A program made the translations under genes and the position numbers. Below are positions 7,290 through 14,149 of a stretch of 14,340 nucleotides of DNA, piece after piece (the stretch's first letter is position 1; every line of letters begins with the position of its first letter). The DNA is from Acidithiobacillus montserratensis. Lineage in GTDB: Bacteria > Pseudomonadota > Gammaproteobacteria > Acidithiobacillales > Acidithiobacillaceae. Where the stretch lies: NCBI RefSeq assembly GCF_018853465.1, contig NZ_JABBOU010000112.1:1-14340 (forward strand). The letters run 5' to 3'. Under the pieces are notes generated by a model. That model had not been told where the DNA came from. It saw nothing but the letters and a program-made list of their open reading frames with translations, and did no database searches.

Positions 7290-8671
7290 GCATCGCCGTC
7301 ATTCTTCCCGCGCTACGAGCCGCCCTCGACAGTGAGCGCGTCCGGGATGACCCGGATACCCTGGCCATTTACAGTCGCGACGACACGCCGGGAAGCTGTA
7401 TGCCGGCGCTGGTCCTCTTTCCCCGCAGTCATGAGGAAGTACAGGCCATCGTCAACATCGCCCGCCGCCATCATCTCCCCTTGGTTCCCCGGGGTGCAGG
7501 ATCGGGCAATGTCGGGGGCGCCCAACCCGTACCCGGCAGCGCGGTCATCAGCTTTGAATGCATGCAGAAAGTCTGCGACTACAGTCCTGTGGACCGGACC
7601 ATCACCATAGAAGCAGGCTTCATCACCGCAGAAATCAATGCCTATGTTGCGCAGGACGGGCTTTTTTATCCGCCCGATCCCGGCAGCAGCCCCTACTGCC
7701 GGATTGGCGGCAATCTCGCCATGAACGCCGGGGGGCCCCATGCAGTCAAATATGGCGTTACCCGGGATTATGTTCTGGGGCTGCGCGCCGTCACCGGCTG
7801 CGGCGAAACCCTCTGTTGCGGCGTCCGCACCAGCAAAGGCGTGGTTGGCTATGACCTGACCCGCTTGCTGGTAGGCAGCGAAGGCACCCTGGCACTGATT
7901 ACCGAAGTAACCCTGCGCCTGCTGCCCCTGCCCAGCGCCAAAGCCACCCTGCGCGCCGCTTATGGGAGCACTGCCAGTGCCTGCGCGGCTGTCCAGCGGA
8001 TCATGGCCCAGCGCCACACGCCCAGTGCCCTGGAATTGATGGATCCCCACGCCCTGGCAGCCGTCCGCAGCATGGGCGCGGCAACCGACCTGCCGGCGGA
8101 CAGCCAGGCGCTGTTGATGGTCGAAGTGGATGGCGAAAGCGAAACCATTCCCACCCAACTGCAAGCCATGCAACAAGCCCTGGCCGGTGATGGCCATCTG
8201 GAAACCCGGGAAGCAACGGACCCAGCAGCGACAGCGGCACTCTGGGCCGCCCGCAAATCCCTGTCTCCGGCCACCAAGGCCATGGCCCCCCTGAAAATCA
8301 ATGAAGACGTGGTGGTTCCCGTCAGTCGCCTGCGCGAACTGCTGGAAGCCATCGAAAACATCGCCGGGGAGCACTCCCTGCACATTGTCAGTTTTGGACA
8401 TGCGGGCAATGGCAACCTGCATGTCAATTTCCTTGTGCATCCCGACCAGCGTGAAGAAATGCGCCATGTTCAACAGGGGTTGCAAAAACTGTTTCAGACC
8501 GTACTCCGGCTGGGAGGTACGCTCTCTGGTGAACACGGCATTGGCACCAGCAAACGGGACTTTCTGCCCCTAGAGCTCAGCCCGGAAAATCTCGCCATAC
8601 AGCGCGCCATCAAAAAACTCTTCGACCCGGAGAACATCCTCAATCCGGGCAAACTGCTCCCGGAAGGATAA
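7286..8671 (+). CDS. GlcD-type FAD-linked 2-hydroxyacid dehydrogenase
   Basis: A 461-residue flavoprotein of the FAD_binding_4 plus FAD-oxidase C-terminal architecture, shared by glycolate oxidase GlcD and FAD-dependent D-lactate dehydrogenases. The FAD-binding PP-loop region is PRGAGSGNVGGA (68-79). DPGSSPYCRIGGNLAMNAGG and RLLVGSEGTLALITEV are family blocks. The C-terminal half carries SFGHAGNGNLHVNF (about 369-382), supplying metal/substrate histidines, and GTLSGEHGIGTSK (about 411-423). GHAGNGN has Asn where Asp is usual (GHxGDGN). No glcE or glcF partner is nearby, so a stand-alone D-lactate or related D-2-hydroxyacid dehydrogenase is more likely than glycolate oxidase; the substrate is not determined. 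It starts at an ATGA overlap with the upstream fusion gene, so it is translationally coupled. Confidence 0.88.
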   Translation: MSIAVILPALRAALDSERVRDDPDTLAIYSRDDTPGSCMPALVLFPRSHEEVQAIVNIARRHHLPLVPRGAGSGNVGGAQPVPGSAVISFECMQKVCDYSPVDRTITIEAGFITAEINAYVAQDGLFYPPDPGSSPYCRIGGNLAMNAGGPHAVKYGVTRDYVLGLRAVTGCGETLCCGVRTSKGVVGYDLTRLLVGSEGTLALITEVTLRLLPLPSAKATLRAAYGSTASACAAVQRIMAQRHTPSALELMDPHALAAVRSMGAATDLPADSQALLMVEVDGESETIPTQLQAMQQALAGDGHLETREATDPAATAALWAARKSLSPATKAMAPLKINEDVVVPVSRLRELLEAIENIAGEHSLHIVSFGHAGNGNLHVNFLVHPDQREEMRHVQQGLQKLFQTVLRLGGTLSGEHGIGTSKRDFLPLELSPENLAIQRAIKKLFDPENILNPGKLLPEG

Positions 8672-8676
8672 ATGGC

Positions 8677-9441
8677 ATGAGTAGCATTCTTCACGCGATT
8701 CAACCCGTGCGTCATATTGCCCTGAAAAACTGGTCTGAAACCTTTGATATGGATCTGGTGGATGACAATCCAGCCCATCGTCTGCTCCGCGATGGCGATG
8801 CCTGGGTCGCCATATTCCGCTCCGGGGTACTGTGTTTTTTCGGGGCGGGACCCGCATTGCAAGCCCGAATCATCGCCAGCGTGCAGGCCGAATTTACTGC
8901 TATCAGCAATCCGAAAGTCGAAGAATTAAATATCAAGACCGGTGACCGGGATGCGGTCGGACGCGATGGAGTAACCCTCAAATATCTGGATGAAGAGCGC
9001 ATCCTCCTGGTGGCCCTGCGCCTGGCCCAGAGTCTGGCCCTGGAACTTCACGAAGAAGCCGTCGAAACCCTGCTGGAAACCACCCTGAATCTGCTCTCGG
9101 AAGTCACCCGTACGGGTCGCCTCCCCGGGCGGCGCGGCGGCCATTTGCGTTTTCTCGCCTCCACCTCGGCCACCCGCACGGAAATCCTGTCGCGCCTTGC
9201 GGTGCTGGATAATCCCGATATTGTCTGGGAGACACCAGGGCTGGAAATATTGTCCAAGGAGCTCTCCGCTGATCTGGAACTCACCAGCCGTTTTCGGGCA
9301 TTGGATGAAAAGCTCGATGCCATTCATGAAGGTCTGGAAATCATGATTGTGGCCAGCCGCCATCATCGGGAAACCATTCTCGAATGGATCATCATTATTC
9401 TGATTACGGTGGAAGCTCTGATCATGTTGCTGGGCAAATAA
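8677..9441 (+). CDS. RMND1/Rmd1 (DUF155) family membrane-anchored protein
   Basis: A 254-residue protein of the DUF155 family, which includes mitochondrial RMND1 and yeast Rmd1 and is widespread but uncharacterised in bacteria. Supporting blocks are DGDAWVAIFRSGVLCFFG (about 40-57), the DGVTLKYLDEERILLVALRLAQSLAL region (about 97-122) and the C-terminal ILEWIIIILITVEALIMLL. The last is a single tail-anchor-like helix at about 235-252, preceded by the typical HHRE motif. An N-terminal signal is absent, so the bulk should lie in the cytoplasm. AAGGA (8664-8668) gives an 8-base spacing to ATG 8677, and an ATG at 8672 leads to an immediate stop. The gene is 5 bp from glcD-like and 2 bp from waaF. 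Its role beside cell-envelope genes is unknown. Confidence 0.82.
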   Translation: MSSILHAIQPVRHIALKNWSETFDMDLVDDNPAHRLLRDGDAWVAIFRSGVLCFFGAGPALQARIIASVQAEFTAISNPKVEELNIKTGDRDAVGRDGVTLKYLDEERILLVALRLAQSLALELHEEAVETLLETTLNLLSEVTRTGRLPGRRGGHLRFLASTSATRTEILSRLAVLDNPDIVWETPGLEILSKELSADLELTSRFRALDEKLDAIHEGLEIMIVASRHHRETILEWIIIILITVEALIMLLGK

Positions 9442-9443
9442 GC

Positions 9444-10547
9444 ATGAGCGAGGAGCTGGCCCTGGCCGCCGAGAGCGAGCCGCCTTTTGCCGAAGAGGAT
9501 GCTTTTGCCGCGCACAACACCCGTCTGGCCCGGACTTATGATCCCGCCCGACTGCTGCTGATCGGCCCTGCCTGGGTGGGGGATATGGTCATGGCCCAGG
9601 TGTTATTGCAGGTCATGCGCCGCCGCTGGCCCAAATTGCAGATTGATGTCCTCGCCCCGCCGGCCAGCCTGCCGGTAGCTTCGCGCATGGCCGAAGTGCG
9701 GCGTTGCATTCCCCTGGAGGTTTCTCACGGCAAACTGGGCTGGAAAGCCCGGCGCAGCATCGCCGAAACACTCCAGAAAGAAGAATACGACTGGTCCATC
9801 TGTTTACCCAACAGCCTGAAATCGGCACTGGTTCCCTATTGGGCCCAGATTCCGGTACGCACAGGCTTTGGCGGCCAGGCCCGGAAAATTCTTCTCAATG
9901 ATCGCCGCCGACTGCATAAAAAACAGCTGCCACGGACCGTCGATCGTTTTGTGGCCCTGGGTCTGCCTCGCCGCTTGCCCCAACCCACCCGCTTACCCGC
10001 ACCACGGCTGCTGGTGGATCAACACGCGCTAGCCGCAACGCTGCAGCGTCTGGGCATGTTCCGCCCCGGTCCCAATCTGGTGGCCCTGGCGCCCGGCGCC
10101 GAATATGGCTCGGCCAAACGCTGGCCCGTCCGGCACTGGATTCGTTTGGCGCAACAATTGATCCGCGCAGGATGGTCAGTCTGGCTTTTTGGTAGCCCCA
10201 AGGATACCGAAATCACCCAGGCCATCGTTTCCGCCGTACCTGAAGCGCGCGATCTGGGCGGCAAAACCTCGCTGGTGGAAGCCATCGACCTGCTGTCTCT
10301 GGCCAGATTCACCGTGAGTAACGATTCGGGATTGATGCATATTGCTGGTGCCGTCGGTAGCCAGGTCATTGCTCTCTATGGATCAACCCCCCTGGACATG
10401 ACCCCGCCATTGTCCAGCGGAGCTGTGGCCTTGCGCCTCGGGCTGTCCTGCAGCCCCTGCGGCAAAAGAGAATGCCCTCTCAAACATCATCGCTGTATGG
10501 AAGATCTTTTGCCAGAACAGGTACTCCAGCAACTCTCTCCTCCATAG
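9444..10547 (+). CDS. waaF: ADP-heptose:LPS heptosyltransferase II
   Basis: A 367-residue family-9 glycosyltransferase that adds the second L-glycero-D-manno-heptose to the LPS inner core at the inner membrane. Recognised blocks are LLLIGPAWVGDMVMAQ (about 37-52), ALAPGAEYGSAKRWP (about 213-227), SNDSGLMHIAGAVGS (about 291-305), ALYGSTPLDMTPP, and the cysteine-rich C-terminal CSPCGKRECPLKHHRCM. The last motif separates WaaF from WaaC. An acidic N-terminal extension of about 34 residues precedes the usual start of the fold, with no later ATG that would remove it. ATG 9444 follows the upstream stop by 2 bp without a clear Shine-Dalgarno, pointing to coupling. It is the last gene of the operon and pairs functionally with the ADP-heptose synthesis fusion three genes upstream. 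No T-tailed terminator is seen on the plus strand after it. Confidence 0.93.
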   Translation: MSEELALAAESEPPFAEEDAFAAHNTRLARTYDPARLLLIGPAWVGDMVMAQVLLQVMRRRWPKLQIDVLAPPASLPVASRMAEVRRCIPLEVSHGKLGWKARRSIAETLQKEEYDWSICLPNSLKSALVPYWAQIPVRTGFGGQARKILLNDRRRLHKKQLPRTVDRFVALGLPRRLPQPTRLPAPRLLVDQHALAATLQRLGMFRPGPNLVALAPGAEYGSAKRWPVRHWIRLAQQLIRAGWSVWLFGSPKDTEITQAIVSAVPEARDLGGKTSLVEAIDLLSLARFTVSNDSGLMHIAGAVGSQVIALYGSTPLDMTPPLSSGAVALRLGLSCSPCGKRECPLKHHRCMEDLLPEQVLQQLSPP

Positions 10548-10566
10548 CTTGGCCAGAGAATCCGGC

Positions 10567-10590
10567 AAAAAAAGCCCCGCAGAGCGGGGC
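10567..10590 (-). terminator. Rho-independent terminator of the porin/OmpA operon
   Basis: Read on the minus strand, GCCCCGC, loop TCT and GCGGGGC form a perfect 7-bp GC stem (10574-10590) followed at once by seven T (10573-10567). The T run lies only on the minus-strand side, so it terminates the OmpA-domain lipoprotein transcript rather than waaF. Confidence 0.9.
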
Positions 10591-10623
10591 GAGGAGAGGA
10601 GGAGCAATGCCATGAAGCATTGC
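10567..10623 (-). ncRNA. Possible 3'-UTR-derived small RNA
   Basis: In minus-strand order the 3' UTR of the OmpA-domain gene holds three parts. The first is a perfect 7-bp hairpin GCAATGC / loop TTCATG / GCATTGC (10623-10604). The second is an unpaired pyrimidine stretch TCCTCCTCTCCTC (10603-10591). The third is the intrinsic terminator with seven T. A hairpin, a single-stranded anti-Shine-Dalgarno-like seed and a terminator with a U tail is a common layout of Hfq-type and CCUCC-motif small RNAs. No 5' end is evident; it could be released by cleavage of the mRNA. This is structural inference only. Confidence 0.35.
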
Positions 10624-10660
10624 AGAGGTAAGTCTTTACATTGCAGATGGTCTTTGACCT

Positions 10661-11209
10661 TTAGTTGACAGTTTTTTCCACCTGAATGGTCGAATTGATT
10701 TCCACCCGCTGGTTGGCAAAACGGCCCTGGGGGGTCGCGTTGCTGGCCACTGGATCATTATAGGAGTGCCCCTTCAGGACCATCCGCGAACGGGACACGC
10801 CATGGGCTTCCAGATAACGGGCCACGCTTTCGGCTCGCTGTTCGGACAGGCGCTGGTTATAGGCATAACTGCCCACCTTACTGCAGTAACCATTCACGTC
10901 CAGTACCGCACTGTCATGCTTCTGGGCAAAATCTGCCACTTCATCCAGCACCTTGATGTCATGGCTCATCAGCTTGGAGGAGTTGAGCTTGAAGTTGATA
11001 CCGGTGATGGTAATGGGCTTGCTCTGCAGGACGGTCTGCTGTACCGGCGCAATGGGGGCTGGAGTTACAGGCGCGGGTGCAGGAGCTGGCGCGGGCACAG
11101 GTGCCGCTACCGGCGCTTTGTGCGCCGGGCAACCCTGAAAGGGGGCCTCGGCACAACCGGCCGCCGCCATCAGCATTACTGCGAGCAATACATGTTTCTT
11201 GGCAATCAT
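10661..11209 (-). CDS. OmpA-C-domain (Pal-like) outer-membrane lipoprotein
   Basis: A 182-residue envelope protein predicted to sit in the outer membrane and touch peptidoglycan. The signal region ends AAAGC, with Cys19 as probable lipidation site; the lipobox is weak because Ala stands at -3. Residues about 24-46 are an Ala/Pro repeat linker. The OmpA-like domain spans about 58-182 and contains ITGINFKLNSSKL, NQRLSEQRAESVARYLEAHG (the peptidoglycan-binding helix with its conserved Arg) and GRFANQRVEI. The usual GHTD motif reads GYCS (codons at 10880-10891), so the Asp that normally contacts diaminopimelate is missing. ATG 11209 is preferred over a start at 11236 because GGGAGA lies just upstream and the signal peptide begins there. 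It follows the OprD-type porin by 35 bp, probably as one transcript. Confidence 0.85.
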   Translation of the reverse strand: MIAKKHVLLAVMLMAAAGCAEAPFQGCPAHKAPVAAPVPAPAPAPAPVTPAPIAPVQQTVLQSKPITITGINFKLNSSKLMSHDIKVLDEVADFAQKHDSAVLDVNGYCSKVGSYAYNQRLSEQRAESVARYLEAHGVSRSRMVLKGHSYNDPVASNATPQGRFANQRVEINSTIQVEKTVN

Positions 11210-11244
11210 CGTTGTTCTCCCTAGATTTGGTAGCATGCGCCTGC

Positions 11245-12597
11245 TTAGAATGCGTAGGTCAACATCACGCGGTTATAGATGAAGTAGCCGGTATTATTCG
11301 GTAACCCGCCACCATGCGCCACTTCCACCCGGTCACGAATGGACAGACCCTTGAGGAAGCCCTTGGGGAAGTAGGTCAGGTCGCCATAAATATCATTGGC
11401 ATAACCCGCTGCCTGCAATTGGTATTGGGCGTAGGCCGTCTGGAACAAGAAGCTGTTATCCAGAAAATGCTGACTCAGACCGATTTTCCAGCCATGGCCG
11501 GGGCCCATTTCCACCAGACCACGAATCATGGATGTGGTGTAGAGGGGATCCGTGGCATAACCGACGGTATAGGGCGAAATAATCGCACCGGCACCGATGG
11601 CACCCGGATGATATTGGATTTCGTTATAGGCAACGGTCAGAGCACCCTTGCCCAAAATGGCATTATCCAGATTGTATTCGACGCCGCCCTTCACACCCCA
11701 GGCTGTACTATTGACGCCATTACCTTTGAAGTGGTCAATCTCACCAACGCCAGGATTACTGCCGTTCAGACGACTATTGGCATCCCACTCACGAACCACC
11801 TGTCCGCCGAGGAAAGGATTCAGTCCCATACCTGTTTTCAGGGTATAGCTGGCATCACCGTAGAACATATTGGTAAAATTATAGAAATTGTAGTACCAGG
11901 CCTGGGCATCAATACCATATCGCTTGTAGCTCGTACCGAATGCCAGAATCCCATTAGAGGCTGGTTCATTAGCTGGCAAATCAGCAGCGCCACCATAAAT
12001 GGGATCACCATCAAAACTGGTTGGATAGTACAAGTTGTCACGGTAATAATCCCCAGAGGTACGACTTTTCCAGCGGAACATACGCATACCGTAGATATTC
12101 CAGCCACAGTAAGGCGTCACTTGCGCAAAAATCCCCTGGAAAGTGGCCGGGATCATGCGGGAGTCAGAACCGTTGACGAAAGGCGTGTTGATCTCCTGAT
12201 TACCGGCGCGAATCATCACAACATCGGGGATAGCATATTGCAGATAGGCCTGACCGAGGGCATTGATGGAGTTGGCGGTGCCCATCAGTGTCACATCAGG
12301 GTTGGTCCGGTTGGCTCCGAGACTATTGGCCGTGTAAAAACCCACGTCAGCACTGAAACCGGCTGCGGAAGGGGTGTGGACGTTAATGTAGCCACCCAGA
12401 GAAAATGCGCTGAGATTGGTGGCATTCTTCCCAAAAAACCGATCAAAATAATAAGAGCGAATCTGTCCATCCACCTTGCTGTGCATGAAAAAATCAGCCA
12501 GGGTGTTTCCGGTAGAGCTGGTATCGGCATGGGCGACCGCAGCAAAGCCACTCAGGGCGGCAAACAGGGCAACGGCAACGCGGGTTTTTTTCAACAT
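11245..12597 (-). CDS. OprD-family outer-membrane porin
   Basis: A 450-residue beta-barrel porin. The signal peptide (KKTR followed by a hydrophobic stretch, cleavage after AHA near residue 23) is followed by the OprD-type opening FFMHSKVDGQIRSYYFDRFF. Alternating aromatic/polar strands fill the barrel, and the last strand ends in Tyr-Ala-Phe, the terminal Phe that the BAM machinery recognises. OprD-family members import small substrates; the particular substrate cannot be read off. An ideal AGGAGGT (12601-12607) sets the start at 12597; an upstream in-frame ATG at 12663 lies inside the Pho-box array and is rejected. It is the first gene of a two-gene operon with the OmpA-domain lipoprotein, and the upstream array implies phosphate-starvation control. 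Confidence 0.85.
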   Translation of the reverse strand: MLKKTRVAVALFAALSGFAAVAHADTSSTGNTLADFFMHSKVDGQIRSYYFDRFFGKNATNLSAFSLGGYINVHTPSAAGFSADVGFYTANSLGANRTNPDVTLMGTANSINALGQAYLQYAIPDVVMIRAGNQEINTPFVNGSDSRMIPATFQGIFAQVTPYCGWNIYGMRMFRWKSRTSGDYYRDNLYYPTSFDGDPIYGGAADLPANEPASNGILAFGTSYKRYGIDAQAWYYNFYNFTNMFYGDASYTLKTGMGLNPFLGGQVVREWDANSRLNGSNPGVGEIDHFKGNGVNSTAWGVKGGVEYNLDNAILGKGALTVAYNEIQYHPGAIGAGAIISPYTVGYATDPLYTTSMIRGLVEMGPGHGWKIGLSQHFLDNSFLFQTAYAQYQLQAAGYANDIYGDLTYFPKGFLKGLSIRDRVEVAHGGGLPNNTGYFIYNRVMLTYAF

Positions 12598-12628
12598 GTG
12601 ACCTCCTCGATTTAGGGTTCTTTGCAAC

Positions 12629-12634
12629 ACTGTA
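12629..12634 (-). promoter_or_regulatory. Candidate -10 element of the OprD-type porin
   Basis: TACAGT on the minus strand (4 of 6 to TATAAT) lies 8 bases past the most downstream Pho half-site. This is roughly where PhoB-dependent promoters, in which Pho boxes replace the -35, carry their -10. It predicts a start near 12622 and a leader of about 25 bases containing the AGGAGGT site. Confidence 0.35.
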
Positions 12635-12642
12635 GGCATGTT

Positions 12643-12692
12643 AATGAAGTAATATGACAACATGATGACAGTTTTATGAACCTTTTATGACG
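12643..12692 (-). promoter_or_regulatory. Tandem Pho-box array (PhoB-binding site candidate)
   Basis: On the minus strand the half-sites CGTCAT, GTTCAT, TGTCAT and TGTCAT (complements of 12687-12692, 12676-12681, 12665-12670 and 12654-12659) recur at exactly 11 bp. Three of the spacers read AAAAG, AAAAC and CATGT. A fifth, degenerate CTTCAT follows at 10 bp (12644-12649). PhoB is known to bind head-to-tail TGTCAT-type repeats at 11-bp spacing, often as several adjacent units. It sits 46 bp upstream of the porin start. Confidence 0.7.
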
Positions 12693-12758
12693 TCATATCC
12701 ATTTAAATATATCGAGTGATACATAAAGAAACCCGCTGAGAAGGTCTATGGAAAGTTT

Positions 12759-12790
12759 TTGCGCTCTTCCCGAACCGGCGAAGGGCGCAA
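12759..12790 (-). terminator. Hairpin after the phytase-like gene, possible terminator
   Basis: On the minus strand, TTGCGC/GCGCAA, CTTC/GAAG and CCG/CGG pair in register around loop GTT, with one mismatch and one bulge. It begins 7 bp after the stop at 12798. The following bases (AAACTTTCC) hold no real T run, so termination would be weak or factor-dependent. It may insulate the phytase-like gene from the Pho-box promoter just downstream. Confidence 0.4.
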
Positions 12791-12797
12791 TATTTCT

Positions 12798-14099
12798 TCA
12801 GGCCTGGTTGGCGGACTGCCGCAGCCGCGCCACTGCCTCAGCATCCAGTGGAACACGGACCATCTCGGTCTGTTCACCCCGAATCCCGAAATCATTATCG
12901 GTAATAAACACCAATGTCCGACCCTCGACTAAAGACATACCTTCGACTTTTTCCGGAAGCTTGACTTTTCCCACGGCAGCATCGTAAATCAGTGTCGTCC
13001 TGGCCGGTCTAATCCCCACCTGTTCGAGATCCTTCCGGACCTCCAGACTGGGGATGGTTTCCGCCTTGGCCCATGCCGTCCCCAACAGGCTGCTGGCATG
13101 GGCAAAGTTCAGCAAATACACCTGAAGCCCTTTACCGGCGCGCACCATGGCCAGTACAGCATGATCATTGACTGCGCTGAGGGCAGAAACCTTGACGTCT
13201 TTCTGTTTGGCACCGGGAGCCAGCTGCTCTGCCCGGGGCACCTGAAATACATAAGCAGCCGCCATTTTTTCAAAGCCCCCCTGGGCATTCAAGGCGATTT
13301 TCAGAATACGTACATTGCGGGAATATTTGAAAGTTTCTGCATCCGGGTTGGAAAATGGACTTTGTAAAGTCACAAACAGCGTGCGTTGATCCGGAGCCAG
13401 GGCAATGCCCTCAAAGCCCCGATTCACCGTGCGCTTCACCAACAACGGGGGAAGTACTGCGCGAATGGGCACGGCACTTCCTGCGTAAGCCTGCTCCGAG
13501 CCCTTGGGAACCAGACGTTCCAATACCGCCCCTTCGGCATTCACCCGCAACAGACTGGGGCCATATTCTTCGCCAATCCAGAATCCGCCTTTGTCCAATG
13601 CGGCAATACATTCACTATCCACACCATCCGGGCTGCTTGCCAGTGGCTGCAGATCGGCATTCAGCGCTTTTTCGGCGTTGGTCAAGGCTGGCGGAAGTCC
13701 CGTCAGGGCCGTTTGATTGACGGCATGTAAAGGCCAGGACTGGAGCACCTTGACCTGCTCTCCTGCAATCTCCAATTTGTAAATCCTCGGCGTAAAGGTC
13801 GGCACCGGGAATATGACTGACCTCCCCTGACAAAGCTGCGATCCAAATATTTTCGCTGACTTGTTACAGGCTATATTCGGCCCCCGGTCGGTCACACTAT
13901 AAAAAACCGGGGCAGGCGTTCCCCGGGCTTGAGCCAGCCCGCTACCCATCCCAACGCTCAAATGCAGGGGGTGTCCTGCCACCGACACATCGCCGAGGGG
14001 AATCTGCAAGGCAGTCACATTCAACGCTGCAGCGCCAGCTGGTAGCCCCGCCATCAGCGCCCATATACTCAACGCGTGAAAAATCCATGTTTTTTTCAT
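12798..14099 (-). CDS. Phytase-like secreted esterase (esterase-like activity of phytase family)
   Basis: A 433-residue exported protein of the phytase-like esterase family (PF13449 type), a propeller-like fold suspected to release phosphate from organic phosphates. A Sec signal occupies about residues 1-25 (KKTW, hydrophobic core, AGAAA cleavage region). The diagnostic blocks are VTDRGPN near 70, SPDGVDSECIAAL (about 157-169), GGFWIGEEYGPSLLRV, NRGFEGIALAPDQRTLFV, and VEGMSLVEGRTLVFITDNDFG near the C-terminus. Hydrolytic activity of family members is poorly documented, so phytase function is not established. ATG 14099 is chosen over a longer start at 14126 because GGGAGG lies six bases upstream and the signal begins there. 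It follows an OprP-like porin by 50 bp, separated by a 9-bp hairpin. Confidence 0.85.
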   Translation of the reverse strand: MKKTWIFHALSIWALMAGLPAGAAALNVTALQIPLGDVSVAGHPLHLSVGMGSGLAQARGTPAPVFYSVTDRGPNIACNKSAKIFGSQLCQGRSVIFPVPTFTPRIYKLEIAGEQVKVLQSWPLHAVNQTALTGLPPALTNAEKALNADLQPLASSPDGVDSECIAALDKGGFWIGEEYGPSLLRVNAEGAVLERLVPKGSEQAYAGSAVPIRAVLPPLLVKRTVNRGFEGIALAPDQRTLFVTLQSPFSNPDAETFKYSRNVRILKIALNAQGGFEKMAAAYVFQVPRAEQLAPGAKQKDVKVSALSAVNDHAVLAMVRAGKGLQVYLLNFAHASSLLGTAWAKAETIPSLEVRKDLEQVGIRPARTTLIYDAAVGKVKLPEKVEGMSLVEGRTLVFITDNDFGIRGEQTEMVRVPLDAEAVARLRQSANQA

Positions 14100-14111
14100 G
14101 AAATCCTCCCG

Positions 14112-14137
14112 GGACCGGGCACTCATTCGCCCGGTCC
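14112..14137 (-). promoter_or_regulatory. Intercistronic hairpin between the OprP-like porin and phytase-like genes
   Basis: GGACCGGGC and GCCCGGTCC form a perfect 9-bp stem with an 8-base loop. There is no T run, and the phytase-like Shine-Dalgarno GGGAGG begins one base after the stem. It therefore looks like an mRNA-stabilising or translation-tuning hairpin rather than a terminator. Confidence 0.5.
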
Positions 14138-14149
14138 GTATCCATCAGA

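Noticed and set aside
7313..8536. 407-codon minus-strand open frame opposite the GlcD-type gene
   Set aside because: Gly/Gln-rich low-information translation mirroring a well-conserved FAD oxidase. No ribosome site or family resemblance.
11060..11115. GC-rich tandem repeat-like DNA inside the OmpA-domain gene
   Set aside because: It is explained by the Ala/Pro linker codons and is not an independent repeat element.
11314..12615. 433-codon plus-strand open frame across the OprD-type porin
   Set aside because: It lies exactly antisense to a clear porin with signal peptide, ribosome site and C-terminal Phe. The translation has no recognisable family or signal, so it is a codon-bias shadow.
12598..12663. 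Longer porin start at 12663
   Set aside because: It would place the Pho half-site region inside the coding sequence and bury the signal peptide. The ideal AGGAGGT marks 12597.
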